Below, in pieces: positions 18,315 to 26,945 of a DNA stretch of 64,000 nt. Where the stretch lies: assembly GCF_019753045.1 (NCBI RefSeq), contig NZ_JAIELN010000006.1, positions 1-64,000 on the forward strand. The letters run 5' to 3'. Below the pieces are notes generated by a model that saw nothing but the letters and a program-made list of their open reading frames with translations, had not been told where the DNA came from and made no database searches. The position numbers and the translations under genes were made by a program. The stretch's first letter is position 1, and the number at the start of each line of letters is the position of its first letter. The stretch is from Hyphomicrobium sp. GTDB taxonomy: Bacteria > Pseudomonadota > Alphaproteobacteria > Rhizobiales > Hyphomicrobiaceae.

Positions 18315-18411
18315 GGCCACTGCTGTGCGCAAAGTTTTCGACCTCATCGGCACTTGGTGTGCTGGTGTTTTCCGATAGGGAAGTTTTTCGCGAGATGGCT
18401 TGCTTGGGAAA

Positions 18412-18427
18412 TCCCCTGAATGGGGGA
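18412..18427. promoter_or_regulatory. inverted repeat over the luxR ribosome site
   Basis: TCCCC and GGGGA flank six bases in the luxR-luxI intergenic region. The right arm is the luxR Shine-Dalgarno. It may be an operator for autoregulation or a hairpin hiding the ribosome site. It is shorter than a typical 20-bp lux box. Confidence 0.4.
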
Positions 18428-18438
18428 GAGTCGGTAAA

Positions 18439-19212
18439 ATGACGGTTGAAGAGGCGATATCCGCGGTCGAAGCTTCAAGCGACCTCGACGAACTCAGAGA
18501 CACGCTGCAGAAAATTGCAGAGGACTATGGGTTTTCGTCATTCAATTTTCTTGATGTCGGGAATCCGCACCAGGATGTGCCGTTCTACATGGGCACGACG
18601 GGCGCCGCTTGGGAGAGCGACTACAAGTCGAACAAGTTTGTCCATGTCGATCATTGCGTGAAATTTGCGCGACGGACCAATACGCCATTTTCTTGGGATG
18701 AGGTGCCGCTGCCGAGTGTGCCGAGCGGGCCAAAGCCCGGCGCATACAAAATTATGGAAGCCGCGCGGGATCACGGATTCAATAACGGTGTCGTAGTTCC
18801 CTTTCACTACCGAGACCGCTTAGGCCGAATGAATTCGAGCCTCTGTTCCTTCTATTGGAAGGACACGATCAGCCGCTTCCGCTTCATGCTCATGCGCAAG
18901 AAGATCGATCTTCATGTGGTGCTGGTCTATTGGGTTCAGCGCGCTGTCGATTTGATTGCCGAAAAACACAGAGACGATCCCAATCGCTTGCTGGCGCCCG
19001 AGTCGGTGGCCAGCGTGCCGCTGAGCGATCGCGAACGCGACGCGCTTGCGTGGGCCGGCCGGGGGAAGACGGTCGGGGAAACAGCGGAAATCCTCGGTCT
19101 CAGTGAAGAGACGATCAAAAGTCATTTGCGGAACGCCATGCGCAAGCTTGGCGCATCGAATAAAACGCATGCTGCGGTCCGCGCTCTCTACCTCGGATTG
19201 ATCGACTATTGA
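18439..19212 (+). CDS. LuxR-family quorum-sensing regulator
   Basis: 257 residues from the ATG at 18439 with GGGGGAGAG upstream. The N-terminal autoinducer-binding domain (about 10-170) holds the WESDYKSNKFVHVD segment with the Trp, Tyr and Asp of the ligand pocket, then NTPFSWDEV. The residue after that Asp is His where many LuxR proteins have Pro. The C-terminal HTH (about 190-255) is typical: LSDRERDALAWAGRGKTVGE, EETIKSHLRNAMRKLGASNK. It should respond to the product of the divergent luxI and control luxI-P450 and other genes. Confidence 0.9.
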   Translation: MTVEEAISAVEASSDLDELRDTLQKIAEDYGFSSFNFLDVGNPHQDVPFYMGTTGAAWESDYKSNKFVHVDHCVKFARRTNTPFSWDEVPLPSVPSGPKPGAYKIMEAARDHGFNNGVVVPFHYRDRLGRMNSSLCSFYWKDTISRFRFMLMRKKIDLHVVLVYWVQRAVDLIAEKHRDDPNRLLAPESVASVPLSDRERDALAWAGRGKTVGETAEILGLSEETIKSHLRNAMRKLGASNKTHAAVRALYLGLIDY

Positions 19213-19224
19213 GCGTCTGTTGCT

Positions 19225-20181
19225 TTGAAAGCGAGGCGTGGCGAATTGTTTGGCAATGGTGGCTTAGGGGTGGGATTAGGGCGTAAGGCGGCTGCCGCTG
19301 CGACGGTCGCGTTCGCATTCGCATCGCTCCACGTCGCGGACGTGCACGCGGCCGAAGGCGGGCTTACCAACTATGTTCCCGGCTACTACGGAGACTTTGC
19401 GGTGGCGGTCGCGCCACCCAAAGGTCTCTACGTCTACGGAACAGCCTATAGCTACCAAGCGAAGCTGAAGGGCCCCGCGGTTCCGAACACGGTGTCCGCC
19501 AGCGCCATGCTCTATCTCGGCGGATTTCAATACGTCACCGATTACAAGCTTTTCGGCGCCACCGTCGCGTTCGGGTCGTATACGACTTTCCTCGATGCCA
19601 ACCTCGAAGCGAAGCCTCCGCCGTTCAGCCTCGATGCGAGCGTCTCAAATCGCGGCGACACGAGTGTCTCGCCGCTCATTCTCTACTGGTCGTCCGGCAA
19701 TCTATATGTGAGCGCCTATCAAGCGGTGATCATGCCGACAGGCCCTTACGATCGCGGCGCGGCGCTGAACTCAAGTCGGAATTACTACAGCTTCGATTCC
19801 GTGCTTGCGTTGACTTGGCTCGATCAAAAGCAGGGGTATGAGATTTCGCTCGTACCCGGCCTCATGTTCAACACTCGGAATACCGCGACGGATTACCGGA
19901 CGGGCAATGAGTTCCATCTGGACGGCATGCTCAATCGGTATCTCTCGCAGGATTTTGCGATTGGCTTGCACGGCTACGTTTATTCGCAATTTACCGATGA
20001 CAGCGGCGCCGGGGCGCCGAAAATCCGCAGCTCATCCGCGGCCATCGGGCCTGCGGTTCTCTGGAATACGACCTCTCTCGGCATTCCGGGCAAAATCGTC
20101 GGAAAGTGGCTGCACGAAGTCGACGCGACCAATCGGTTTCAAGGCGATATTTTAAGCGTGACCGCCGCGATCAAATTCTAG
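19225..20181 (+). CDS. SphA/MetA-type outer-membrane protein
   Basis: About 300-318 residues. No ATG start is available: candidates are TTG at 19225, TTG at 19246 (GAGGCG upstream) and GTG at 19270. A signal peptide (AAAAATVAFAFASLHVADVHA) is followed by a beta-rich protein with alternating aromatic residues (YVYGTAYSYQAKL, LYVSAYQAVIMPTGPYDRG) and ends in Phe, as outer-membrane barrels do. It matches the 'MetA-pathway of phenol degradation' family of putative channel proteins for hydrophobic compounds. Its substrate is unknown. It follows luxR by 12 nt and could be read through from it. Confidence 0.8.
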   Translation: MKARRGELFGNGGLGVGLGRKAAAAATVAFAFASLHVADVHAAEGGLTNYVPGYYGDFAVAVAPPKGLYVYGTAYSYQAKLKGPAVPNTVSASAMLYLGGFQYVTDYKLFGATVAFGSYTTFLDANLEAKPPPFSLDASVSNRGDTSVSPLILYWSSGNLYVSAYQAVIMPTGPYDRGAALNSSRNYYSFDSVLALTWLDQKQGYEISLVPGLMFNTRNTATDYRTGNEFHLDGMLNRYLSQDFAIGLHGYVYSQFTDDSGAGAPKIRSSSAAIGPAVLWNTTSLGIPGKIVGKWLHEVDATNRFQGDILSVTAAIKF

Positions 20182-20207
20182 CGGCGAAGCAGCATGACGA
20201 GCGGGAT

Positions 20208-20822
20208 TTACTTTTCGTTCTCGTCCATTTTGGCCAGGTCGCGCTTCTCCGCGGAGTCGCGTTTATTGCAGGCGGGTTTCTTCAGCGCATCGGCATATGT
20301 GCGATTGATCTCATTTTCCAGGTCGGCCAAATCAATGAAATGATCGGCTTGCCGGCGCAGTTCATCGGAGATCATGGGTGGGTCCGTCTCGAGGGTGGAG
20401 ACGACGGTGACGCGCTTTCCCAACTCCTGGAGCGCGGCGACGAGGCTGCGAAGATCTCCATCGCCCGAAAAGATGATCATGTGATCGAGTTGATTGGCCA
20501 TTCGCATTGCGTCGACGGCTAACTCGACGTCCATATTCGCCTTGAACTTCTTTCGACCCGATGCGTCGGTGAATTCCTTCATCGGCTTGGTGATGACGGA
20601 ATAGCCGTTGTAATCGAGCCAGTCGACCAAGGGGCGCATTGCGAAGTATTCGGGGTCGTCGGGGATGGCTGTATAGTAATGCGCTCTCAACAATTGAACC
20701 TTGCTTCGGAAGAGGTCCAGGAGGCGCCGGTAGTCGATGTCAAATCCCAATGATCTCGCTGACGCGTGAAAACTCGCCCCGTCAATCAGGAGAAGGGTTC
20801 GTTCGTTCGGATAGAGCTTCAT
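20208..20822 (-). CDS. NYN-domain protein (LabA/DUF88 family)
   Basis: 204 residues from the ATG at 20822. A PIN-like NYN nuclease fold is seen: LLIDGASFHASARSLGFDID (first Asp), VELAVDAMRMANQLDHMIIF (second), and FSGDGDLRSLVAALQELGKR (third/fourth Asp). Acidic residues at these sites bind metal in NYN RNases. The C-terminal 40 residues are charged. Role in RNA processing or turnover is inferred from family; no partner gene is adjacent. Confidence 0.87.
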   Translation of the reverse strand: MKLYPNERTLLLIDGASFHASARSLGFDIDYRRLLDLFRSKVQLLRAHYYTAIPDDPEYFAMRPLVDWLDYNGYSVITKPMKEFTDASGRKKFKANMDVELAVDAMRMANQLDHMIIFSGDGDLRSLVAALQELGKRVTVVSTLETDPPMISDELRRQADHFIDLADLENEINRTYADALKKPACNKRDSAEKRDLAKMDENEK

Positions 20823-21125
20823 CTTTCTGCCTGGACTGACGCACGAGGTGATCCCGGAGCATCTTGCTCTTGGGGCTAATAATTCGATCTGGAAGACAGT
20901 CGGAAGGGGGCCGCCAGCCGATCGCGCGGTTGAAGCTGCAATATTAATCTTTATACGTAGCAATTACGGCGTTCTTAGAGAGACAAGCAATAGTCAAGTT
21001 GGGTCGGCCTTGAATTTTTTATCGATCCAGCGGGGCGGCGACTTGGGTTTTGTGCACTTGCTCACGAGACTTCCGTTGCCTGGGCTCGCTGATGGTTGCG
21101 ATGACGCCGGGTCGAATTCGGACAT
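20823..21125. other. intergenic region, nothing recognised
   Basis: About 300 bases upstream of the NYN gene, where its promoter should lie. A minus-strand frame runs on from the NYN gene, but it has no convincing start. No RNA gene seen. Confidence 0.4.
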
Positions 21126-21158
21126 AAAAAAGGACCCGCCTCTCCGGAGGACGGGTCC
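21126..21158 (-). terminator. intrinsic terminator
   Basis: GGACCCG and CGGGTCC pair as a 7-bp stem that can be extended by inner pairs (CCTC/GAGG region). On the minus strand it is followed by six T residues. It lies 26 nt after the stop of the small membrane protein gene at 21184. Confidence 0.85.
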
Positions 21159-21183
21159 TTTCTCGTTTCGGTGTTTTACGGCT

Positions 21184-21501
21184 TTACGGCTTCGGGGCTG
21201 CCGGTGCGGGGGCCTTCACGCTCGTGTCGGTGTTCGGGCTGGTGCCGCTGGTGCCTGTCGAAGCGCCTGTCGACGGTGAGCTGGTATCAGCAGGTGTCGA
21301 GGGCTTCGTGGTGTCAGTCGCCGCGTTCGTCGTGGGATGATTTACGTCGGCAACTCTCTGGGTGTGATTGTAGTAATACCAACCACCTAGTGCGATAGCC
21401 GCGACCACGAGAAGGCCGGCAATCCATGATCCCGTCGAATTTGCTACGTCGTCTTGGCCGAGATTGCGCTCCCGGCCTGTGCGAGGATCTTCATATGACA
21501 T
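21184..21501 (-). CDS. small single-pass membrane protein with Thr/Ser/Pro-rich tail
   Basis: 105 residues from the ATG at 21501, fixed by TTGGAGGAAACAAT just upstream. A short polar N-terminus is followed by one membrane segment (SWIAGLLVVAAIALGGWYYY, about 24-43) and a low-complexity tail of Thr, Ser, Pro, Ala and Asp. The tail is probably disordered in the periplasm. Function unknown. A strong terminator follows, so it is a single-gene unit. Confidence 0.68.
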   Translation of the reverse strand: MSYEDPRTGRERNLGQDDVANSTGSWIAGLLVVAAIALGGWYYYNHTQRVADVNHPTTNAATDTTKPSTPADTSSPSTGASTGTSGTSPNTDTSVKAPAPAAPKP

Positions 21502-21917
21502 ATTGTTTCCTCCAAATTGCTTCGAAGGGGGAACGAAATGGGCGCCATTCGGTTCCGATTTTCCCCGACCGGGCTGGCCCACCGACCAGGCTTTGCCGGT
21601 AACGAATGATTGCGGTGTCTTGCTTGTTCGACTGCCCATTCAGCGGGGCGCGGCTCTGTGCAAGTTCGCGCAATTGATGCCGCGGGGGGTAGGGGCTCTC
21701 CCCATCGCTGTGGCGAATCGCGACTTACGATCTGACAGGCGGCCACCGGTGGCGGGCCGCTAAGAAATGTCGTGAGTGCAATGATCAACATCTTTGCAGT
21801 TTCGTAGCTTGGTGCACAGGTTTCGGGCAAGTGATCCGTGTGCAGCGCAAAGACTTGATGGCCGCCTGAACGGTCATTGCGCATACTTTCAAGGCCTTGG
21901 CTATATTTTGGTCAGTC
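21502..21917. other. intergenic region, nothing recognised
   Basis: About 415 bases between the start of the small membrane protein gene and the sigma-54-type promoter of the amt unit. Open frames here are short, have no recognisable content and no ribosome sites. No RNA gene seen. Confidence 0.4.
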
Positions 21918-21933
21918 TGGCACGATTTTTGTT
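21918..21933 (+). promoter_or_regulatory. sigma-54 (RpoN)-type promoter of the amt unit
   Basis: TGGCACG, four bases, TTGTT. The -24 element is exact and the spacing to the -12 element is exact; only the C of the TTGC core is changed to T. Sigma-54 with NtrC is the known control of glnK-amtB in Proteobacteria. It lies 87 nt upstream of the GlnK-like ORF and 364 nt upstream of amt. Confidence 0.7.
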
Positions 21934-22004
21934 TCACTTCTCGTCGGACCCTCAGTCATTTCACACGGGGTTCGGCCGCCTCCACGACATTGAATCGGGG
22001 GCAC

Positions 22005-22343
22005 ATGAAACCGATCACAGCTGCTCTATGGCCGTTCAAGCGTCCTGAGTTGCGCGAAGCGCCGATCTCGATCGACGTTGCGGATGTGATCGTTTTTCGA
22101 AGTCGGGATTTTCTCGAAAACTCCAACTCCAATTTTCTCTCGACGCTACTCGCCGTTCCTCGCCAGCTTCCGGGGAGTGAATTTTCACGCGTTAATACGC
22201 ATGCGGATGAATGGATCACGGAAGAAATACTTGTCGACAATTTCAATCCCATTTTCGAATTCGATCAGGGAGATTTAGGCGATGCTGCATTCCAACATTC
22301 CCTTCGCGGAATTCACGAAGGGCAAAATTCCATCGACCGCTAA
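22005..22343 (+). CDS. diverged GlnK/PII-like ORF in glnK position
   Basis: 112 residues from an ATG at 22005 (GGGG 4-7 nt upstream). The first 36 residues align without gaps to GlnK: MKPITA, PFKRPELREA and the closing F match MK..A, PFKLDEVREA and F. The segment EILVDNF...GDLGDAAF lines up with the GlnK C-terminus (KIFVYDL...GETGEDAL). Between them the T-loop, its Tyr and the nucleotide-binding TGKIGDGK stretch are absent. The ORF runs past the normal GlnK end and overlaps amt by 62 nt. It is either a PII-like protein that has lost nucleotide binding or a pseudogene still in frame. The alignment was made from memory of PII sequences. Confidence 0.5.
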   Translation: MKPITAALWPFKRPELREAPISIDVADVIVFRSRDFLENSNSNFLSTLLAVPRQLPGSEFSRVNTHADEWITEEILVDNFNPIFEFDQGDLGDAAFQHSLRGIHEGQNSIDR

Positions 22344-23754
22344 AATATTTCGTAGCATTGCCCTTGCGCTGTTCGTGGCAAGCTTTGTCAGTTGCTTCGC
22401 ATCGTCGTTGTCGGTCGCGCAGGACACCGCGCCCGCAGCCGCCGCGACGCCCGCTGCTGCCCCTCCCGCCCCGCCCGCGCCTCCAGCTTGCGATGCGAAG
22501 ACGCAGGAGAAGTGCACGGTGAATAGCGGCGACACCGCATGGATGCTGACTTCGGTTGCGCTCGTCCTGATGATGACCGTCCCTGGCCTCGGGCTGTTTT
22601 ACGGCGGCATGGTGCGCAAGAAAAACGTCGGCGACACCGTGATGACGTCGTTCGCGATCACGTGTCTGGTCACGGTCCTGTGGGCAGCTTTCAACTACAG
22701 CTTAGCGTTCCGCGGGGGGACGCCGTTCATTGGGGGACTCGATCGAGCATTTCTGCAAGGGATATTGAGCGATATCGCGACGGGCACGACCAATCCAAGT
22801 CCGCTTGCGCCAACGATTCCTGAGACTGTTTACATTTGCTTCCAGATGACGTTCGCGATCATCACGCCGGCGTTGATTGCGGGCGCCTTCGCGGAGCGCA
22901 TGAAGTTCTCGGCGATGCTTTGGTTCATCGCCTTGTGGGCGACCGTCGTCTATGCGCCGATCGCGCACTGGGTCTGGGGTCCGGGCGGTATTTTGAATGC
23001 AGGCAACGATCAGGCGTGGTTCAAGGTTCTCGACTTTGCCGGCGGCACGGTCGTTCACATCAACTCGGGTACGGCCGGGCTGATCGCCTGCCTTGTGCTT
23101 GGGGCCCGGAAGGACAGCGGTCCTGCGCACAATATCGTCCTGACCTTCATCGGGGCATCACTGCTGTGGGTCGGCTGGTTTGGATTCAACGCCGGTTCGG
23201 CGGTGACGGCTAACGTTCAAGCCGGCATGGCCATGCTCGTCACGCAGCTTGCGACCGCGATAGCCGCCCTTACGTGGATGCTTGTCGAGTGGTCGATGCG
23301 GCAAAAGCCGACGGTGGTCGGCATTTGCTCGGGCGCCGTCGCGGGGCTCGTCGCGATCACGCCGGCGTCGGGTTTCGTCGGACCGATCGGCGCCTTGGTG
23401 ATCGGTATTGCCGCGGGCGTCTTCTGCTATTGGGGTACGACCGGCCTCAAGCACATGTTCGGTTACGACGATGCGCTCGATGCGTTCGGTGTGCACGGGG
23501 TCGGCGGCATCGTCGGCGCGCTGCTGACAGGCGTTTTCGCGATATCCGAATATGGCGGTACGCCGGGCTGGATCGAAGGCAATCCGCATCAGGTGATCAA
23601 TCAGGCGGCCGGTATATCGATCGTTTTGGTCTACGACGTGATCGTTACCTTCATCATCCTGAAGCTTATCGATTGGACGATCGGTCTGCGCGTCGCCCAG
23701 GATGTCGAGCGCGAGGGTCTCGATTTGACGCTCCACGGCGAGATCGTTCACTAG
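22282..23754 (+). CDS. amt: ammonium transporter Amt
   Basis: 490 residues from an ATG at 22282 with GGGAG upstream. The first 47 residues include a signal-like hydrophobic stretch, then an Ala/Pro-rich linker, then an 11-helix Amt domain. Diagnostic parts: GLGLFYGGMVRKKN, HWVWGPGGILN, the twin pore histidines (VVHINSGTAG and FGVHGVGGIVG), and WFGFNAGS. It moves ammonium across the inner membrane. A PII protein normally plugs it; the ORF upstream is a very diverged PII relative. Expression under nitrogen limitation is expected from the sigma-54-type promoter. Confidence 0.95.
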   Translation: MLHSNIPFAEFTKGKIPSTAKIFRSIALALFVASFVSCFASSLSVAQDTAPAAAATPAAAPPAPPAPPACDAKTQEKCTVNSGDTAWMLTSVALVLMMTVPGLGLFYGGMVRKKNVGDTVMTSFAITCLVTVLWAAFNYSLAFRGGTPFIGGLDRAFLQGILSDIATGTTNPSPLAPTIPETVYICFQMTFAIITPALIAGAFAERMKFSAMLWFIALWATVVYAPIAHWVWGPGGILNAGNDQAWFKVLDFAGGTVVHINSGTAGLIACLVLGARKDSGPAHNIVLTFIGASLLWVGWFGFNAGSAVTANVQAGMAMLVTQLATAIAALTWMLVEWSMRQKPTVVGICSGAVAGLVAITPASGFVGPIGALVIGIAAGVFCYWGTTGLKHMFGYDDALDAFGVHGVGGIVGALLTGVFAISEYGGTPGWIEGNPHQVINQAAGISIVLVYDVIVTFIILKLIDWTIGLRVAQDVEREGLDLTLHGEIVH

Positions 23755-23770
23755 GGGGAGCTGGCCGCAT

Positions 23771-23800
23771 CTTCGGAGCCCCATGTTTTCGGCTCCGAAG
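23771..23800 (+). terminator. hairpin downstream of amt
   Basis: CTTCGGAGCC and GGCTCCGAAG form a perfect 10-bp stem 17 nt after the amt stop. There is no long T run, so it may stabilise the 3' end or terminate with help from Rho. Confidence 0.5.
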
Positions 23801-23914
23801 ATCGCGGTTTGCCAGGGCGCCTGCGGCGAGCAACATAATCGAGGCCACGGCCTCTCCATAGTTAGGGCCGGACCGTCCCCCTAACTACGTGAATTCTTGA
23901 TGATGAAATTCGGA

Positions 23915-24000
23915 TGGTGCCCCAGGAGGGACTCGAACCCCCACACCCTTGCAGATAGCAGATTTTGAGTCTGCCGCGTCTACCGTTCCGCCACTGAGGC
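23915..24000 (-). tRNA. tRNA-Leu (anticodon CAA)
   Basis: On the minus strand the acceptor arms GCCTCAG and CTGGGGC pair (one G-U). The anticodon stem GCAGA/TCTGC holds the loop CTCAAAA, with anticodon CAA. A long variable arm fits a class II tRNA. The T loop is GGTTCGAGTCC and CCA is encoded. 86 nt including CCA. Confidence 0.96.
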
Positions 24001-24070
24001 ATGCACCCGGATAACCGGGCGAAGCGGCGACATATAACGGCCTAGGCGGCCGCGTCAACGCGCGAAGACA

Positions 24071-24415
24071 TTATTTGAGGGTATGAGTGACGCGGCCCGT
24101 TGCATGGTGGTGCTCTACGACCTGGATATGGTCGCCGATCTTGATGCCGCGCGACTTATAGGCGAGCACCCGGACGAGCTGTCCTGCGTCGAGCTTGACG
24201 ATGACGTTTTCGCCATCGGCCGCGTTCTGCTTGGAGACCAGGGGCTCGATGTCGGTCACGGTTCCCTGGACATCTGAGTTCGAAACGGAGAGATCGAGCG
24301 TTTCGTAGCCGAATGCCAGCCCTATCGCAGCGACGACCGCGAGGGCGATGCCGAGCTTTTTCGCGCGGTCAATCCAGAGTGCTCTTTCGAGCCGCTTTCG
24401 AGTTTCTTCCCGCAA
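24071..24415 (-). CDS. small membrane-anchored hypothetical protein
   Basis: 114 residues from a TTG at 24415, with GGGGAGGG about 10 nt upstream and 13 nt after the stop of the preceding gene. One N-terminal membrane segment (LGIALAVVAAIGLAFGYETL) is followed by a small beta-rich domain that begins VQGTVTDIEPL and ends VVEHHHATGRVTHTLK. The layout is like that of the upstream gene (anchor, then VQGTV...), so the two may be distant paralogues. Function unknown. Confidence 0.6.
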   Translation of the reverse strand: MREETRKRLERALWIDRAKKLGIALAVVAAIGLAFGYETLDLSVSNSDVQGTVTDIEPLVSKQNAADGENVIVKLDAGQLVRVLAYKSRGIKIGDHIQVVEHHHATGRVTHTLK

Positions 24416-24428
24416 AGGCCGCCCTCCC

Positions 24429-24731
24429 CTAGTCGCGCTGCCTGTACCAGACCTGTCCCCAGGGTGTCACCAGTTCCGTGATGGTTATGGCGCCTCCGAC
24501 CGGTATGTTCAGCGGGATTCTTGCGGAGACCGTGACCAGGCTGCCATCCGGAAGGCGCGCCGTGTAGTGCGGGGGCGTCGGAGGATACCATTTCGGAAGG
24601 GGGTTGCCGAAATCGACGGCGGTGACGGTGCCGACGACGGTTCCCTGCACACGGGAGAAGACATCACGTGCGACGCCCCAGGCGATGCCCGCGGCGAGCA
24701 ACAGAAGGAATAAGACGACCCAGGTTTTCAT
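24429..24731 (-). CDS. small membrane-anchored hypothetical protein
   Basis: 100 residues from the ATG at 24731 (an upstream start at 24767 would put polar residues before the anchor). Anchor WVVLFLLLLAAGIAWGVA, then VQGTVVGTVTAVDFGNPLPK and a beta-rich domain. It shares layout and the VQGTV start with the following gene, and the two lie 13 nt apart. Downstream of the ecm start region on the same strand. Function unknown. Confidence 0.6.
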   Translation of the reverse strand: MKTWVVLFLLLLAAGIAWGVARDVFSRVQGTVVGTVTAVDFGNPLPKWYPPTPPHYTARLPDGSLVTVSARIPLNIPVGGAITITELVTPWGQVWYRQRD

Positions 24732-24793
24732 CGGCCAAGCGTAACGAGATCCGGCCGACGCTTGCAAGCCATCGTCCGGGGTGCCTCCTACCC

Positions 24794-26803
24794 TCAGGCT
24801 GCCTTGGCGTAGCGGTCCACGAGCTTCACGATGTCGGCCATGATGTCGTTCAGCTGGAAGTCCTTGGGCGTGTAGACGGCTGCGACCCCGAAGGCTTTCA
24901 ACGTCTTGGCGTCCTCAGGCGGGATGATGCCGCCGACGACGACGGGAACGTCATCGAGCCCTTCCTTGCGCATCCGCTCCATCACGTCCTTCACGAGCGG
25001 CACGTGAGAGCCCGACAGGATCGACAAGCCGACGACGTGGACACCTTCATCGACGGCCGCGCGTACGATCTGGCCGGGCGTCAGGCGGATGCCTTCATAG
25101 ACGACCTCCATGCCGGCATCCCGCGCGCGGACGGCGATCTGCTCGGCGCCGTTGGAATGGCCGTCGAGGCCCGGCTTGCCGACGAGGAACTTGATACGCC
25201 GGCCGAGGCGGTCGGACACTTCGTTGACGCTGGCGCGTACCGTCTCCAGCTGTGTGCTGTCGCGGGCGACCGCAGCCTGGGCGACGCCCGTCGGCGCGCG
25301 ATACTCTCCGAAGATTTTGCGCAGCGCCGTGCCCCATTCGCCGGTCGTGACACCGGCTTTGGCGGCCTCGATGGAGCTATCCATGATGTTGCGGCCTTCT
25401 TTCGCGGCGCGCTCGACTTCGGCGAGGGCTGCGGCGGCCTTTTTGGAATCGCGGCTTTCGCGCCAGGCCTTCAGCCTGCCGATCTGCTCGGCTTCAACCG
25501 CCGGATCGACGACCATAATCGCGTCGGTGCCGCCCGACAGCGGGGACGGCTCGGTCTCGGTGAATTTGTTGACGCCGACGACGACCAGATCGCCGCTCTC
25601 GATCTCGGACAGCCTCGATGTGTTGCTCTCGACGAGGCGGCGCTTCATGTAGTCGATCGAAGCGATGGCACCGCCCATTTTCTCGATGGTCGCGAGTTCG
25701 GCCTTGGCTTCTTCCTTCAGCGCCGCGACCTTTTTCGCGACCTCGACGGAGCCGTCGAAGATATCGCCGTACTCGAGCAAGTCCGTTTCGTAGGCGACGA
25801 TCTGCTGCATGCGGAGCGACCACTGCTGATCCCACGGCCGCGGCAGGCCAAGCGCCTCGTTCCAGGCGGGCAGCTGCACTGCACGGGCGCGCGCATTTTT
25901 CGACAGGGTTACGGCCAGCATCTCGATGAGAATGCGATAGACGTTGTTTTCGGCTTGAGGCTCGGTCAGGCCGAGTGAGTTGACCTGCACGCCGTAGCGG
26001 AACATCCGGTGCTTCGCGTCCGTCACGCCGTAGCGTTCGCGCGTGATCTCATCCCAAAGCTCGCCGAATGCGCGCATTTTGCACATCTCGGTGACGAAGC
26101 GCATGCCCGCATTGACGAAGAAGGAAATGCGGCCGACGACGTTGCCGAACTCTTCCGGCGGTACTTCGCCCGAGGTTTTTACGGTGTCGAGAACGGCGAT
26201 GGACGTTGCGAGCGCGTATGCGAGTTCCTGAACCGGCGTCGCACCCGCTTCCTGCAAGTGGTAAGAGCAGACGTTCGTCGGATTCCACTTCGGAACGTTC
26301 CGGGTCGAAAAGACGATCGTGTCCTTGATCAGTCGGAGCGACGGCTCAGGCGGGAATACGTAGGTGCCGCGCGACAGGTATTCCTTGATGATGTCGTTCT
26401 GAATTGTGCCGGTGAGCTTGTCGCGTGACGCACCAGTCTGGTCGGCGACGGCGATATAAAGCGAGAGGAGCCAGGCGGCCGTCGCGTTGATCGTCATCGA
26501 CGTATTCATCTGGTCGAGCGGAATGCCGTCGAGCAGGGTGAGCATATCCCCGATGTGGGAAACCGGGACGCCGACCTTTCCGACTTCGCCACGGGCAAGC
26601 TCGTGATCTGAATCGTAGCCCGTCTGGGTCGGCAGATCGAAGGCGATCGAGAGGCCGGTCTGCCCCTTCGCGAGGTTTTTCTTGTAAAGCTCGTTCGACT
26701 TTTGCGCCGTCGAGTGGCCGGCGTAGGTGCGGATCAGCCAGGGTTTGTCACGCGGGGTTTTTGCCGCTTTGGTTTTCGCGTGGAGAGTCTTGGTGTCCGA
26801 CAT
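24794..26803 (-). CDS. ecm: ethylmalonyl-CoA mutase
   Basis: 669 residues. A methylmalonyl-CoA-mutase-type barrel (from RTYAGHSTAQKSNELYKKNL, FDLPTQTGYDSDH) is followed by the B12-binding domain with GLDGHSNG (about 545), where His is the lower cobalt ligand. Single-chain length without the extra N-terminal region of MCM, and its place near ccr and mcd, mark it as Ecm (the former meaA). It converts (2R)-ethylmalonyl-CoA to methylsuccinyl-CoA in the ethylmalonyl-CoA pathway, needed to replenish glyoxylate in isocitrate-lyase-negative methylotrophs. It needs adenosylcobalamin. No B12 riboswitch is seen upstream. Confidence 0.94.
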   Translation of the reverse strand: MSDTKTLHAKTKAAKTPRDKPWLIRTYAGHSTAQKSNELYKKNLAKGQTGLSIAFDLPTQTGYDSDHELARGEVGKVGVPVSHIGDMLTLLDGIPLDQMNTSMTINATAAWLLSLYIAVADQTGASRDKLTGTIQNDIIKEYLSRGTYVFPPEPSLRLIKDTIVFSTRNVPKWNPTNVCSYHLQEAGATPVQELAYALATSIAVLDTVKTSGEVPPEEFGNVVGRISFFVNAGMRFVTEMCKMRAFGELWDEITRERYGVTDAKHRMFRYGVQVNSLGLTEPQAENNVYRILIEMLAVTLSKNARARAVQLPAWNEALGLPRPWDQQWSLRMQQIVAYETDLLEYGDIFDGSVEVAKKVAALKEEAKAELATIEKMGGAIASIDYMKRRLVESNTSRLSEIESGDLVVVGVNKFTETEPSPLSGGTDAIMVVDPAVEAEQIGRLKAWRESRDSKKAAAALAEVERAAKEGRNIMDSSIEAAKAGVTTGEWGTALRKIFGEYRAPTGVAQAAVARDSTQLETVRASVNEVSDRLGRRIKFLVGKPGLDGHSNGAEQIAVRARDAGMEVVYEGIRLTPGQIVRAAVDEGVHVVGLSILSGSHVPLVKDVMERMRKEGLDDVPVVVGGIIPPEDAKTLKAFGVAAVYTPKDFQLNDIMADIVKLVDRYAKAA

Positions 26804-26945
26804 CGAAAGGGCGCCCCTGGGCTCGGTTCTAATTGTGTTGGCGGAAGGATTTACCGTAGCTGAAGCCTGTGAAAAGGCAAAACCGGCAGTTCGCCGCGCT
26901 TTGGCGCAGCGATACTGGGGAAGGGCTCGGTAGAACGGCAGTTGG

